Translations under genes and position numbers: made by a program
Source: Bradyrhizobium sp. U87765 SZCCT0048
Lineage (GTDB): Bacteria > Pseudomonadota > Alphaproteobacteria > Rhizobiales > Xanthobacteraceae
Reading direction: 5' to 3'
DNA: 64,000 bases
NCBI RefSeq assembly: GCF_018131225.1
Contig: NZ_JAFCMM010000002.1
Coordinates: 992,001 to 1,056,000, forward strand
Shown here: positions 1 through 8,315 of the stretch, in pieces
Layout: every line of letters starts with the position of its first letter
Position numbering within the stretch: position 1 is the stretch's first letter
Notes under the pieces: model-generated
Seen by the model: only the letters and a program-made list of their open reading frames with translations
What the model was told of the DNA's origin: nothing
The model's database searches: none

Positions 1-109
1 TCGCGATGTAGACGCGCGTCAGCCCGCTCGCAGTCACCAGCGCTTCGGCGAAAGACGACTTTCCCGAGCGCGCGCCGCCGAGCACGAGCGTGGTGCGCGG
101 CGCGGTCAT
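1..109 (-). CDS. cobU: Adenosylcobinamide kinase / guanylyltransferase, N-terminal part (cut by window edge)
   Basis: Only the first 36 codons lie in the window; the gene runs off the left edge. The start has a P-loop, GGARSGKS, at about residues 10-17 right after a hydrophobic strand, which is the N-terminus of the CobU/CobP family. That enzyme phosphorylates adenosylcobinamide and transfers GMP to it, making the substrate used by CobS. The ATG overlaps the stop codon of the upstream DUF1636 gene in an ATGA arrangement, so the two are probably translationally coupled and under the same cobalamin riboswitch. The family call rests on the P-loop and on cobS, cobT and cobC nearby. Another P-loop enzyme cannot be excluded from 36 residues. 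Confidence 0.8.
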   Translation of the reverse strand, partial: MTAPRTTLVLGGARSGKSSFAEALVTASGLTRVYIA

Positions 110-555
110 TTCGGCGGCTCGCCGTCCTCGGGCGACCAGATCGCCGGCGGGATTCGTGCGACCGTGCCCTTGCGCAGCACCTCCGCCCGCGCGCGCCATG
201 GCACAAGGCCGTAATTCGCCGTGCGGTAGGCAGACACGAAGCTCGCCAGCGCCGGCACGCCGCGCTCGAGGTCGAGATCGCCGAACAGGAAGGTATAGCG
301 GTCCGGGCCGGACACCGCGACCGTGACCGGACGCTTGCAGACGCTGAGGCACTGCACCGCGCGCACGCGCGCCGGCTCGCCATCGGCCGCGAACGCCTCG
401 CGCAGAGCGCCGAGCAGCGTCGGCCCCACCGTCGACGTCGCATCGCCGGCGCGACAGGTGGTACAGACGCTGACGACGACGTCGTCGCGCACGATCGCGC
501 CCGTCCCGGGCCCGACGGCGACGGCCGCATCGGTCGGCGTTTCGGATTGATCCAT
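106..555 (-). CDS. DUF1636 family putative metal-binding protein of a cobalamin operon
   Basis: This 149-residue protein has a CTTC pair at about residues 31-34 and a CLSVC motif at about 69-73. That cysteine pattern resembles thioredoxin-fold 2Fe-2S or metal-binding proteins of the DUF1636 family, which are typically found in B12 operons. No signal peptide or membrane segment is visible. The gene follows a cobalamin riboswitch and overlaps cobU by four bases, so a role in cobalt handling or B12 synthesis is inferred, not shown. The ATG at 555 was chosen over the GTG three bases upstream. Biochemical function is unknown. Confidence 0.8.
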   Translation of the reverse strand: MDQSETPTDAAVAVGPGTGAIVRDDVVVSVCTTCRAGDATSTVGPTLLGALREAFAADGEPARVRAVQCLSVCKRPVTVAVSGPDRYTFLFGDLDLERGVPALASFVSAYRTANYGLVPWRARAEVLRKGTVARIPPAIWSPEDGEPPK

Positions 556-671
556 CACAAGCTCTCAAGGCATGGCATCAACAGCCGCGAGCTTTGTCGG
601 ATCGCGCGATGGCCTTGGGCCATCGAACAACGCTCCCGTCCGGTGCACCCCGCCCCGACGCCTCCAAAGCA

Positions 672-860
672 CAAGTCCCGACGGCAGGTCTCCTGGCTCG
701 CGAGTCACCGCCTGATCGCCGCCTTCCCGGGAGCATCCCAGTGGCCTCGGCACAGGCTCGTCGCTTACAGTTGCGGGGGCAGCGCCGGCGTTGAGACGAA
801 CTCGCACCGGCTTCCCTTTTCACCTTCCTCGGGGGAAGGAACCATCGGCCGGCACGGTAT
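672..860 (-). promoter_or_regulatory. Cobalamin (adenosylcobalamin) riboswitch
   Basis: Read on the minus strand, the conserved core elements occur in order: GGGAA followed by GCCGGTG (about 805-822), the core GCCCCCGCAACTGTAA (about 767-782), GCCACTG with GGGAAGGC (about 720-746), and the B12 box AGCCAGGAGACCTGCC (683-698). The element lies between the cobC stop and the DUF1636 start, with about 115 bases left before the ATG for an expression platform. By family knowledge, adenosylcobalamin binding would repress DUF1636-cobU. The exact ends are approximate. Confidence 0.95.
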
Positions 861-878
861 CCGTGGCGCCGTCCGGGG

Positions 879-1463
879 TCAACCGCGGCCGAGTGTCAGC
901 CGGTTGACCGCGACCACGCGCCAGCCCGGCTGAATTCGGTCGATCCGCGTCAACGACAGCGGATCGATGACAAAGCGCAGCGCATGCTCCGGCGCGAGAT
1001 CGAGCGCGACCGCAAGCGCCGCCCGCACGGTTCCCGAATGCACGACGAGCACCACGTCGCCATCCGGCAGCGCGGCAATGCCCTCGGCGACCCGCGCGAT
1101 CTGATCGACGAAGCTCTCGCCGCCCGGCGGCCGGTTGTGCGCCGACGCATCCCAGAACGCGCGATAGGCGTCGCCCGTCTCGGCGGCAAGATCGTCATGG
1201 CGGCGGCCGGTCCAGGCGCCGAAATCCTGCTCGCGAAAGGACGACACGATCTGTGGCGCAAGGCCGAGGCCTGCCGCGGTCTCGCGTGTGCGCCGCGCCG
1301 GGCTGCAGACACTGACCGCCGCCGGCGGCAACTGGCGTCGCAACGCGGCGAAGGCCTCCGCGTCCGACACGTCTGCCGGCGCATCGGGGCCATGGATCAC
1401 GCCGCGCGGGCCATCGACCGGCGCATGCCGGATGAGCCAGAGCCGGGTCATCCCCGCCGTCAT
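879..1463 (-). CDS. cobC: Histidine phosphatase family protein, probable alpha-ribazole phosphatase CobC
   Basis: The 194-residue protein begins with the branch-1 phosphatase motif LIRHAP (nucleophile His at about residue 13) and has the second catalytic histidine in LVVHSGTVRAA near residue 142. In cobalamin synthesis this family removes the 5' phosphate from alpha-ribazole phosphate or adenosylcobalamin phosphate. The start overlaps the stop of cobS by four bases (ATGA), which supports a shared role and co-transcription. An internal ATG at 1451 is an alternative start. Specificity is inferred from context because the fold alone is shared with phosphoglycerate mutases. Confidence 0.82.
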   Translation of the reverse strand: MTAGMTRLWLIRHAPVDGPRGVIHGPDAPADVSDAEAFAALRRQLPPAAVSVCSPARRTRETAAGLGLAPQIVSSFREQDFGAWTGRRHDDLAAETGDAYRAFWDASAHNRPPGGESFVDQIARVAEGIAALPDGDVVLVVHSGTVRAALAVALDLAPEHALRFVIDPLSLTRIDRIQPGWRVVAVNRLTLGRG

Positions 1464-2206
1464 GCCAGCCGCACCGACAGCAACAGCAGCACCAGCACCT
1501 CGACGACCTGCTCCGCGGCGCCGAGCACGTCGCCGGTGTAACCACCGATCTGGCGCCGCGCCAGCCAGCCCACAGCGGTCGCCCCGGCGACGGTCATGAT
1601 CATGGCGAGCAGCGCCGTGCCGAGCGGCAGGCAGATCACCGCGATCAGCAGGCCGATCGCGAGCGCGATGAGCACGGTCGCCTGATCGGGACGGCCCGCG
1701 CTCGCGGCCAGGCCGTCGCTGCGCGCCGGCGGCAGCAGCAGCGCGAGCGCCGGCAGCGGGCTGCGCGCCAGCGCATGGGCCACCACCAGCGCCGGCACAA
1801 CCGCGTGCAGCGGCAGCGCAGCCAGCGCCGCGAGCCTGGCAGCAAAACTCGTGATCAACGCCAGCATTCCGTAGCTGCCGAGCCGGCTGTCCTTCATGAT
1901 CGCGAGCTTGGCGGCGATGTCGCGTCCGCCGCCGAAACCATCAGCGACGTCGCCAAGACCATCCTCGTGCAGCGCGCCGGTGAGCCACGCGCTGGCGCCC
2001 AGTGTCAGCGCTGCTGCGGCGAGAGGTGGCAGGCCGAGCCGCAGCAGCGCGAGGTCGAACAGCGCTGCGGCGAGGCCAATGACAGCCGCCACCAGCGGAA
2101 ACAGGCGCATCGCCCGCGGCACGTCGACGGGGCCCGGCGGCGGCGCCAGCGGCACCCGCGTCAGGAAGGTCACGGCAAGGCGGAAATCGTCGAACCAGTC
2201 ATGCAT
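1460..2206 (-). CDS. cobS: Adenosylcobinamide-GDP ribazoletransferase (cobalamin synthase)
   Basis: The 248-residue, very hydrophobic protein carries the CobS signature: TFLTRVPL near residue 13, then HEDGLGDVADGFGGG near residues 78-92, with acidic residues expected to bind Mg2+. CobS joins adenosylcobinamide-GDP to alpha-ribazole at the inner membrane, and several transmembrane segments are visible. The ATG at 2206 was chosen because family members begin with a short W/F-rich segment just before the TRxP motif; an in-frame upstream codon at 2263 would add 19 residues without similarity. It is divergent from cobT and overlaps cobC. Confidence 0.93.
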   Translation of the reverse strand: MHDWFDDFRLAVTFLTRVPLAPPPGPVDVPRAMRLFPLVAAVIGLAAALFDLALLRLGLPPLAAAALTLGASAWLTGALHEDGLGDVADGFGGGRDIAAKLAIMKDSRLGSYGMLALITSFAARLAALAALPLHAVVPALVVAHALARSPLPALALLLPPARSDGLAASAGRPDQATVLIALAIGLLIAVICLPLGTALLAMIMTVAGATAVGWLARRQIGGYTGDVLGAAEQVVEVLVLLLLSVRLA

Positions 2207-2343
2207 GGGCACGGCAGCAACAATCGGACGGCATCGCCCTGCTGCATACACGCGCCCTGCCAAAATTGCTTCCGTTTTCCGCCATTGACAGCCCCTGTCT
2301 GCGGTGGGATCGAGGGTTCGCAGTCCCGCCCGACAGGTTTTTC

Positions 2344-3357
2344 ATGCCCTTCGAGACGCTCGACGAGATCCGCGCTTTCTGCCGCGACCCTTCGCACGGC
2401 AACGCCCAGGCGGCCGAAGCTGCCGCCGCGCGGCAGGACATGCTGACCAAGCCGCCGGGCAGCCTCGGCCGGCTGGAAGAGCTCGCCGTCTGGCTCGCCA
2501 CCTGGCAGGGCCGGGCCGTTCCGCGCCTCGACCGCATCAAGGTCGCGGTGTTCGCCGGCAATCACGGCATCGCCGCCCAGCGGGTATCGGCCTTCCCGCA
2601 GGAAGTGACCCATCAGATGGTGGCGAACTTCGCCGCCGGCGGCGCCGCCATCAACCAGCTCGCGAAGCTGCTGGGTGCCGATCTGCATGTCACGCCGCTC
2701 ACCCTCGACCGGCCGACGTCGGACTTCACCAAGACGCCGGCCATGGGCGAGGCCGACTTCCTCGCCGCGGTCAACGCCGGCTGGGCTTCGGTGCCCCTCG
2801 CCTGCGACCTGCTGATCATCGGCGAGATGGGCATCGCCAACACCACCACCGCGGCGGCGCTGTGTACGGCCTTGCTCGGCGGCGGCGCGGCACGCTGGGT
2901 CGGCCGCGGCACCGGCGTCGACGATGAGGGGCTGGCCCGCAAGCGCGCCGCGATCGACGCGGGTCTCGCGCAGCATCAGGCACGGCTCGCCGATCCACTG
3001 GCGGTCGCCGCCGCCCTGGGAGGCTTCGAGCTCGCCGCCATGGCCGGCGCGGTGCTGGCGGCGCGGGCGCAGCGCATTCCGGTGCTGCTCGACGGTTTCG
3101 TCAGCACGGCCGCCGTCCTGCCATTCGCGAAACTCAATCCCGACCTGCTGACCCACTGCCGGGCGGGGCATGTCTCGGCCGAATCCGGCCACCGGCAATT
3201 GCTGGCCGATCTCCATCTCGACCCGCTGCTCGATCTCGGCATGCGGCTCGGCGAGGCCTCGGGCGCGGCCACCGCCGCACTGCTGCTTCGTGCAGCGGTC
3301 GTGTGCCATGGCGGCATGGCAACCTTCGCCGAAGCCGGCGTCTCCGACGCCGGCTAG
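2344..3357 (+). CDS. cobT: Nicotinate-nucleotide--dimethylbenzimidazole phosphoribosyltransferase
   Basis: The 337-residue protein matches CobT over its full length: KPPGSLGRLE (36-45), AGNHGIAAQ (71-79), GEMGIANTTTAAAL (160-173) and RLGEASGAA with the expected catalytic Glu at 304. CobT makes alpha-ribazole phosphate, the substrate for CobC and CobS, in the cytoplasm. The ATG at 2344 gives the usual family length; the frame stays open upstream but that stretch has no family similarity. The gene is divergent from cobS with a 137-base shared promoter region. Confidence 0.95.
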   Translation: MPFETLDEIRAFCRDPSHGNAQAAEAAAARQDMLTKPPGSLGRLEELAVWLATWQGRAVPRLDRIKVAVFAGNHGIAAQRVSAFPQEVTHQMVANFAAGGAAINQLAKLLGADLHVTPLTLDRPTSDFTKTPAMGEADFLAAVNAGWASVPLACDLLIIGEMGIANTTTAAALCTALLGGGAARWVGRGTGVDDEGLARKRAAIDAGLAQHQARLADPLAVAAALGGFELAAMAGAVLAARAQRIPVLLDGFVSTAAVLPFAKLNPDLLTHCRAGHVSAESGHRQLLADLHLDPLLDLGMRLGEASGAATAALLLRAAVVCHGGMATFAEAGVSDAG

Positions 3358-3367
3358 CTTCGCACGG

Positions 3368-3859
3368 TCATGTCTGCGGAAACGTCAGTCGCCAGCGAAT
3401 GCGATCGTCGGCGCCCGGGCCGGCCTGCGGCGCGACATCGGCGATCCTGACCGGCTCGTCGGTCGCGGCATCGACCAGCTTCAGCTTCACCGGCCGGCCG
3501 GTCTTGCGGTTGACGAACCTCATCGGCGGGCCGTCCTCTCCGGTCACCTTCCACTTGTCGCCGATCTGGATCAGCGCCTGGGTCAGCAGCACCGTGTCCC
3601 AGCCCTTGCGGGTCAGCAGATATTCATGGCGCTCCGGATTGGTCTGGTACAGGCGCCGTTCGATCAGCTCGTTCGCTTCGAGATGCTTGAGACGATCCGA
3701 CAGGGTCGCGTGGGTGACATCGGTCGACCGCCGCAGATCCTCATAGCGGCTAAGGCCGAGCGACAGGTCGCGCAGGATCAGGATCGCCCAGCGATCGCCG
3801 ATCGTCTCCAGCGCCCCGGCGATCGAGCACGCCATTCCGTCGAAACTCTTCGAACGCAT
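3368..3859 (-). CDS. HxlR-family winged-helix transcriptional regulator
   Basis: The 163-residue protein has the HxlR layout: a cysteine near residue 11 (MACSIAGALETIGDRWAIL), a winged helix over about residues 10-100 with GLSRYEDLRR and LSDRLKHLE, then a C-terminal extension. HxlR regulators often respond to aldehydes, quinones or redox signals through such an N-terminal Cys. The gene follows the thioesterase gene by 21 bases on the same strand and has GGAGAGG upstream of its ATG, so it is probably co-transcribed. The likely target is the divergent Mo-hydroxylase operon. It converges closely with cobT. Confidence 0.85.
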   Translation of the reverse strand: MRSKSFDGMACSIAGALETIGDRWAILILRDLSLGLSRYEDLRRSTDVTHATLSDRLKHLEANELIERRLYQTNPERHEYLLTRKGWDTVLLTQALIQIGDKWKVTGEDGPPMRFVNRKTGRPVKLKLVDAATDEPVRIADVAPQAGPGADDRIRWRLTFPQT

Positions 3860-3880
3860 CGTTGATCCGCCTCTCCTCGC

Positions 3881-4426
3881 TCAGGCCGGCTTGCCCGCCG
3901 TCCCGATCATCGCGAATGTCGCCGTCGCGTGCACTGCCAGTTGTTCGGCGCCGTCACGAACGAAGCCCTCGGCATAGCTGGTCTGCCGCCCGAGCTTGAT
4001 GACCTTGCCCTCCGCCGAGATCAAGCCCGAGCGCGCCGACAGCGGCCGCAGGTAGGTCAGCTTGAGATCGAGGGTCACCGCGCCCTGCCCCGCCGGCAAC
4101 ATGGTCGAGATCGCACAGCCCATGACGGTGTCGAGCAGTGTTGCCGCAACCCCACCATGCAGCAAACCGATCGTGTTCTCCAGACTCTCGTGTGGCTCGA
4201 TCGCCATGCCGATCAGGCCGGGCTCGGCGACATTCATCATGAAGCCCATCAGCCGAGCGATCGGCGGCGGCGGCAGCAAGCCATCGCGGATCCCGCGCAT
4301 CGCCTCGAGCCCTGACAGCTTCGCCGCCAATTGCGCCACCGGTTGCGGCGCCTGCCAGTCGACGACGTGTCGCCGCTGCGCCGTCGGCGCGAACAAGGCG
4401 GCTCGCTGGCGCTCCATGTCGTCCAT
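3881..4426 (-). CDS. PaaI-family hot-dog fold acyl-CoA thioesterase
   Basis: This 181-residue protein carries the hot-dog thioesterase signature ENTIGLLHGGVAATLLDTVMGCA near residues 83-105, with the HGG motif and the helix Asp typical of PaaI/COG2050 enzymes, followed by LTYLRPL. Such enzymes hydrolyse acyl- or aryl-CoA thioesters in the cytosol. The ATG at 4426 was preferred over the GTG at 4444 because GGAGGAGG sits at ideal spacing before it. It is divergent from the CoxSLM-like operon and upstream of an HxlR gene. With the CoA-transferase and hydratase nearby this suggests a CoA-linked catabolic pathway; the substrate is unknown. Confidence 0.85.
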   Translation of the reverse strand: MDDMERQRAALFAPTAQRRHVVDWQAPQPVAQLAAKLSGLEAMRGIRDGLLPPPPIARLMGFMMNVAEPGLIGMAIEPHESLENTIGLLHGGVAATLLDTVMGCAISTMLPAGQGAVTLDLKLTYLRPLSARSGLISAEGKVIKLGRQTSYAEGFVRDGAEQLAVHATATFAMIGTAGKPA

Positions 4427-4454
4427 TACTCCTCCTCCGGCCACCGGACCACCC

Positions 4455-4521
4455 GCATCAAAACACTTGCATCAAAACGCTTGCATCCGGCCTGCATCTC
4501 ATTCACTCTTATTATCAGAGT
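4455..4521 (+). promoter_or_regulatory. Tandem repeats and inverted repeat upstream of the Mo-hydroxylase operon
   Basis: Two near-identical 14-base units, GCATCAAAACACTT at 4455-4468 and GCATCAAAACGCTT at 4469-4482, are followed by two more GCATC starts. Further on, ACTCT (4505-4509) and AGAGT (4517-4521) form an inverted repeat around an AT-rich core. This is the divergent region between the thioesterase-hxlR pair and the coxS-like gene, so it is a reasonable place for HxlR-type operators. Binding is inferred only. Confidence 0.4.
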
Positions 4522-4591
4522 TACAAAATGTCCAGCCCTTGCCGCCCCCCCCCCATAGGGCCCGGCAACAATGGCGCGCATGGAGATCCAC

Positions 4592-5086
4592 ATGAGCCAG
4601 AGCGACGACCGGCATCACACCGTGTCGATCACCATCAACGGCACCCGCAGATCGGCAACGGTCGAAGCCCGCAAGCTGCTGGTGCACCTGATCCGTGACG
4701 ATTTCGGCCTCACCGGCACCCATGTCGGCTGCGACACCTCGCAGTGCGGCGCCTGCACGGTCGACATCGACGGGCAGGCGGTGAAGTCCTGCACCGTGCT
4801 CGCGGTGATGGCCGATGGCGCCTCCGTCACCACCATCGAAGGGCTCGCGCCGAAGAACGGCGGGCTGCACCCGATCCAGGCTGCGTTCCAGGAGCAGCAC
4901 GCCCTGCAGTGCGGCTTCTGCACGCCGGGAATGATCATGAGCGTACGCCAGCTGCTCGCGACGTGTCCCGCGCCGGACGAGCACGAGATTCGCCACGGCC
5001 TCGCCGGCAACATCTGTCGCTGCACCGGCTATCACAACATCGTGCGCGCCGTCGAAACCCTCGCCGCGGAGGCTCACCATGACTGA
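4592..5086 (+). CDS. Molybdenum hydroxylase small subunit, 2x[2Fe-2S] (CoxS-like)
   Basis: The 164-residue protein has both iron-sulfur motifs of the xanthine oxidase family small subunit: C47, C52, C55 and C67 in the plant-ferredoxin-like domain, and C107, C110, C142 and C144 in the helical domain. It passes electrons from the Mo cofactor in the large subunit to FAD in the medium subunit. The ATG at 4592 follows GGAG at good spacing; an upstream ATG at 4571 is possible. The 3' end overlaps the large-subunit gene by eight bases, indicating one operon in S-L-M order. Confidence 0.93.
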   Translation: MSQSDDRHHTVSITINGTRRSATVEARKLLVHLIRDDFGLTGTHVGCDTSQCGACTVDIDGQAVKSCTVLAVMADGASVTTIEGLAPKNGGLHPIQAAFQEQHALQCGFCTPGMIMSVRQLLATCPAPDEHEIRHGLAGNICRCTGYHNIVRAVETLAAEAHHD

Positions 5087-7448
5087 CGCAGCGCCCCGCT
5101 ACATCGGCCAGCCGCTGCGGCGGCGCGAAGATCTCAAGCTGATCACCGGCAAGGGCCGTTACGTCGACGACATCAAGCTGCCGGGCATGCTGCATCTGGC
5201 GATCCTGCGCTCGCCGCACGCCCATGCGTATATCAAGCATGTCGACCTCGATGCGGCGCGCGCCGCGCCAGGCGTGCGCCTCGCGCTCGCGGGCGCCGAC
5301 CTCGCCGGCAAGCTCGGCGCCATCGTCCCGAACTGGGTCCTGCCCGGCACCAAGGTGCCGCACCGCCCGGTCGTCGCCACAGATCGCGTGCGCTTCGTCG
5401 GCGAATGCGTCGCGCTCGTCGTGGCGGAGACGCTCGCGGAGGCCTGCGACGCTGTCGGCCTGATCGACGTGGACTACGAGGCGCTGCCGTCCGTGGTCGA
5501 CGAGGATGCTGCGATCAGGCAGGGGGCGCCGCAGTTGCACGACAATGTGCCGGGCAATATCACCACGCTGTTCAGGATCAAGGGCGGCGACTTCCAAAAG
5601 GCGGTGCAGGACGCCGATCAGGTCATCAAGCTGCGCGTCGTCAACAACCGCCTGATCCCGACCTGCATGGAGACCCGCGCCATCATCGCCGACCCCGGCG
5701 CCGACGGCGTCATGACCGTCTACATCCCGAGCCAGGTGCCCCACATGCACCGCCGCTGGATCGCCGAGACGGTCGGCATCTCCGAGCACCTGCTGCGCGT
5801 GGTCGCGCCCGACATCGGCGGCGGCTTCGGTGCCAAGATGCATCTCTATCCGGAAGAACTGCTGTGCACCTATCTGGCGCGCGAGCTCGGCGCCCCGGTG
5901 AAATGGTGGGAAAGCCGCTCCGAAAGCCATCAATCCACAAGCCACGGCCGCGCCCATATCGAGACCATCGAGGCCGCGATCCGCAACGATGGCACCATTC
6001 TCGGCATGCGGGTGGAGACGCTGGGCAATGTCGGCGCCTACCTCTCCAACATGGCGAGCGGCGGCCCGACGGTGAACACCATCAGCTACGGTACCGGCTC
6101 GTACCGGATCGCCAACTATGAGGCGATCTCCAAGGTCATCGTCACCAACACGGTGCCCGTCGACGCCTATCGCGGCTACGGCCGGCCGGAAGGCGCCTAC
6201 ATCGCCGAACGCACCATCGATGCGGTGGCCCGGCATCTTGGCCTCGACCAGGTCGAGGTGCGGCGCAAGAACTTCATCCAGCCCTCGGACTTTCCCTATC
6301 GCCCGTATAGCAGCACGGGCGTGATCCTCGACAGCGGCAACTACGAGGGCTGCGTTCGCAAGGCGCTCGCGGCATTCGACTATGATGCGCGGCGCAAGGA
6401 GCGGGACGACTTGCGCGGCCAGGGGCGCTACCGCGGCATTGGCGTCGCCGCCTACACTCATATGTGCGGCATGGCGCCGTCGCGTCGCCTCGCCACGAGC
6501 GGCTTCGACCGCGGCGGCTGGGAAAGCGCGCGGGTCAGCATTGATTCCAGCGGCCGCGCGGTGATCTATTCGGGTTCGATGAGCCAGGGCCACGGCCATG
6601 CCACCTCATTGGCCCAGATCGCCGCCGATGTGCTGCAGATCCCCATCGAATACATCGACGTGGTGCAGGGCGATACTCGGCTGGTCCAGGCCGGGCATGG
6701 CACCTTCAACTCGCGCTCGATGGCGGTCGGCGGCTCGGGCGTGCATGTCTCGTCTCACCGTGTCCTCGTCAAGGCGACGAAGATCGCCGCCGCCTTGCTG
6801 GAGGTCGACGAGAAGGACGTCGCTTATGAGCAGGGACGGTTCAGCGTGCCCGGCACCGATATCGCGCCGGTGACCTTCGCCAGCGTCGCGCGCATGGCCT
6901 ATGTCGGCCATCGCCTGCCGGCCGGACTCGAGCCCGGCCTCGACGAGACGGTATTCTACGATCCCGTCGGCATGGGCGCGCCGTCCGGCGTGCACCTCGC
7001 CTATGTCGACGTCGATCCCGACACCGGCATCGTCGATATCATCGACTATGTCGCCGTCGATGATGTCGGCGTCCTGATCAATCCGCTGCTGGCCGCCGGC
7101 CAGATCCATGGCGGCGTGGTGCAAGGCATCGGTCAGGCGCTCTATGAGGGCGTGACCTACGATCCCGACAACGGCCAGTTGATGACCGGTTCACTGCTCG
7201 ACTACGCCGTGCCGCGCGCCGAGCACATGCCCAACATCCGCGCCTCGTTCCAGGAAACGCCGTCGCCAACCAATCCGATCGGCGTCAAGGGCATCGGCGA
7301 AAGCGGCGCCATCGCCGCGCCGCCGACCATCGTCCATGCCGTGCTCGACGCGCTGGCGCCGTTCGGCATCACCCATCTCGACATGCCAATGACGCCGCCG
7401 CGGATCTGGGCGGCGATCCAGGCCGCCCGTACCGGAGCCCCGTCATGA
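5079..7448 (+). CDS. Molybdenum hydroxylase large subunit, Mo-MCD binding (CoxL-like, xanthine dehydrogenase family)
   Basis: The 789-residue subunit shows family landmarks: GQPLRRREDLKLITGKGRYVDD near the N-terminus (residues 10-31), GGGFGAK at 247-253, and GESG with the likely catalytic base Glu at about 741. The active-site loop reads AYRGYGRPEG at 363-372. True form I CO dehydrogenases have AYRCSFR with the Cu-binding Cys at this place, so this is not a classical CO dehydrogenase despite probable automatic annotation as CoxL. The loop is closer to form II and other aromatic or heterocycle hydroxylases. No cofactor-insertion genes of the coxDEFG or xdhC type are adjacent. The substrate is unknown. 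Confidence 0.92.
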   Translation: MTDAAPRYIGQPLRRREDLKLITGKGRYVDDIKLPGMLHLAILRSPHAHAYIKHVDLDAARAAPGVRLALAGADLAGKLGAIVPNWVLPGTKVPHRPVVATDRVRFVGECVALVVAETLAEACDAVGLIDVDYEALPSVVDEDAAIRQGAPQLHDNVPGNITTLFRIKGGDFQKAVQDADQVIKLRVVNNRLIPTCMETRAIIADPGADGVMTVYIPSQVPHMHRRWIAETVGISEHLLRVVAPDIGGGFGAKMHLYPEELLCTYLARELGAPVKWWESRSESHQSTSHGRAHIETIEAAIRNDGTILGMRVETLGNVGAYLSNMASGGPTVNTISYGTGSYRIANYEAISKVIVTNTVPVDAYRGYGRPEGAYIAERTIDAVARHLGLDQVEVRRKNFIQPSDFPYRPYSSTGVILDSGNYEGCVRKALAAFDYDARRKERDDLRGQGRYRGIGVAAYTHMCGMAPSRRLATSGFDRGGWESARVSIDSSGRAVIYSGSMSQGHGHATSLAQIAADVLQIPIEYIDVVQGDTRLVQAGHGTFNSRSMAVGGSGVHVSSHRVLVKATKIAAALLEVDEKDVAYEQGRFSVPGTDIAPVTFASVARMAYVGHRLPAGLEPGLDETVFYDPVGMGAPSGVHLAYVDVDPDTGIVDIIDYVAVDDVGVLINPLLAAGQIHGGVVQGIGQALYEGVTYDPDNGQLMTGSLLDYAVPRAEHMPNIRASFQETPSPTNPIGVKGIGESGAIAAPPTIVHAVLDALAPFGITHLDMPMTPPRIWAAIQAARTGAPS

Positions 7449-8299
7449 TCCCCGCAGCCTTCGACTACATCCGCGCCACGTCGCTGTCTCATGCCATCGG
7501 CCTGCTGCAGGACGATCCCGACAGCAACAAGCTGGTCGCCGGCGGCCACAGCCTCATTCCGGCGCTGAAGCTGCGGCTTGCCTCACCCGAGCGGCTGATC
7601 GACATTCGCAACCTCCCCGAACTGAAAGGCATCTCACTCGGAGACCGCATCCGGATCGGCGCGCTGACGACCCATGCGGAGCTGCTGGCAAGCGATGCCC
7701 TGCACGAAGCCGCGCCGATCTTCCGCCAGGCCGCGAACCTGATCGCCGATCCGCAGGTCCGCAACCGCGGCACCATCGGCGGCGCGCTGGCGAACGCCGA
7801 CCCGGCCGCCGACTGGCCGGCGGTGGTGCTCGCGCTCGGCGCGACGCTCGACGTCGTCGGGCCCAACGGACCGAGCCGGGTCGCCGCCCGCAATTTCTTC
7901 GTCGACATCATGACCACGGCGCTCGCGCCCGACGAGATCCTGCTCGCGGTCGAGTTCGACCGGCCGCAGCCCGGCACGCGCTTCCGCTACCGCAAGATCC
8001 GCCATCCGGCGAGCGGTTATGCCGTGGTCGGCGTCGCAGTCGTGCTGCGGCCCGTGGACGGCGCGGTCGCGGAGGCCACGATCGCGATCACCGGCGCGAC
8101 CGGCCACGCCTTTGTCGCCGTCGACGCCGCGGCGCAGCTGATCGGCAAGCCACTGTCGGAGGCGACGATCACAACGGCCGCGGACATCGCGAGCGGGCAA
8201 GCCGAGTGTCTCGCGGACAATTACGCGCCCGCGGCCTATCGCCAGCATCTGATCCGGACAGAAGTCGCGCGGGCGCTGGCATCTCTGGACGGTGACTGA
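7445..8299 (+). CDS. Molybdenum hydroxylase FAD-binding medium subunit (CoxM-like)
   Basis: The 284-residue protein has the two FAD-pyrophosphate motifs of the family: AGGHSLIP at about 32-39 and RGTIGGALANADPAADW at about 108-124. It completes the S-L-M heterotrimer and overlaps the large-subunit gene by four bases (ATGA). It lacks the extra cysteine-rich insertion that binds a 4Fe-4S cluster in 4-hydroxybenzoyl-CoA reductase, which argues against that enzyme. The electron acceptor is unknown. The gene converges with an hxlR gene 16 bases downstream. Confidence 0.93.
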   Translation: MIPAAFDYIRATSLSHAIGLLQDDPDSNKLVAGGHSLIPALKLRLASPERLIDIRNLPELKGISLGDRIRIGALTTHAELLASDALHEAAPIFRQAANLIADPQVRNRGTIGGALANADPAADWPAVVLALGATLDVVGPNGPSRVAARNFFVDIMTTALAPDEILLAVEFDRPQPGTRFRYRKIRHPASGYAVVGVAVVLRPVDGAVAEATIAITGATGHAFVAVDAAAQLIGKPLSEATITTAADIASGQAECLADNYAPAAYRQHLIRTEVARALASLDGD

Positions 8300-8315
8300 C
8301 TTGCTGACGCCGTCG

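Noticed and set aside
4592..8299. CO dehydrogenase (coxSLM) proper
   Set aside because: The large subunit lacks the AYRCSFR loop, and no coxDEFG-type maturation genes are adjacent, so only the family assignment was kept.
7445..8299. 4-hydroxybenzoyl-CoA reductase beta subunit, given CoA enzymes nearby
   Set aside because: The FAD subunit lacks the cysteine-rich 4Fe-4S insertion of that enzyme.
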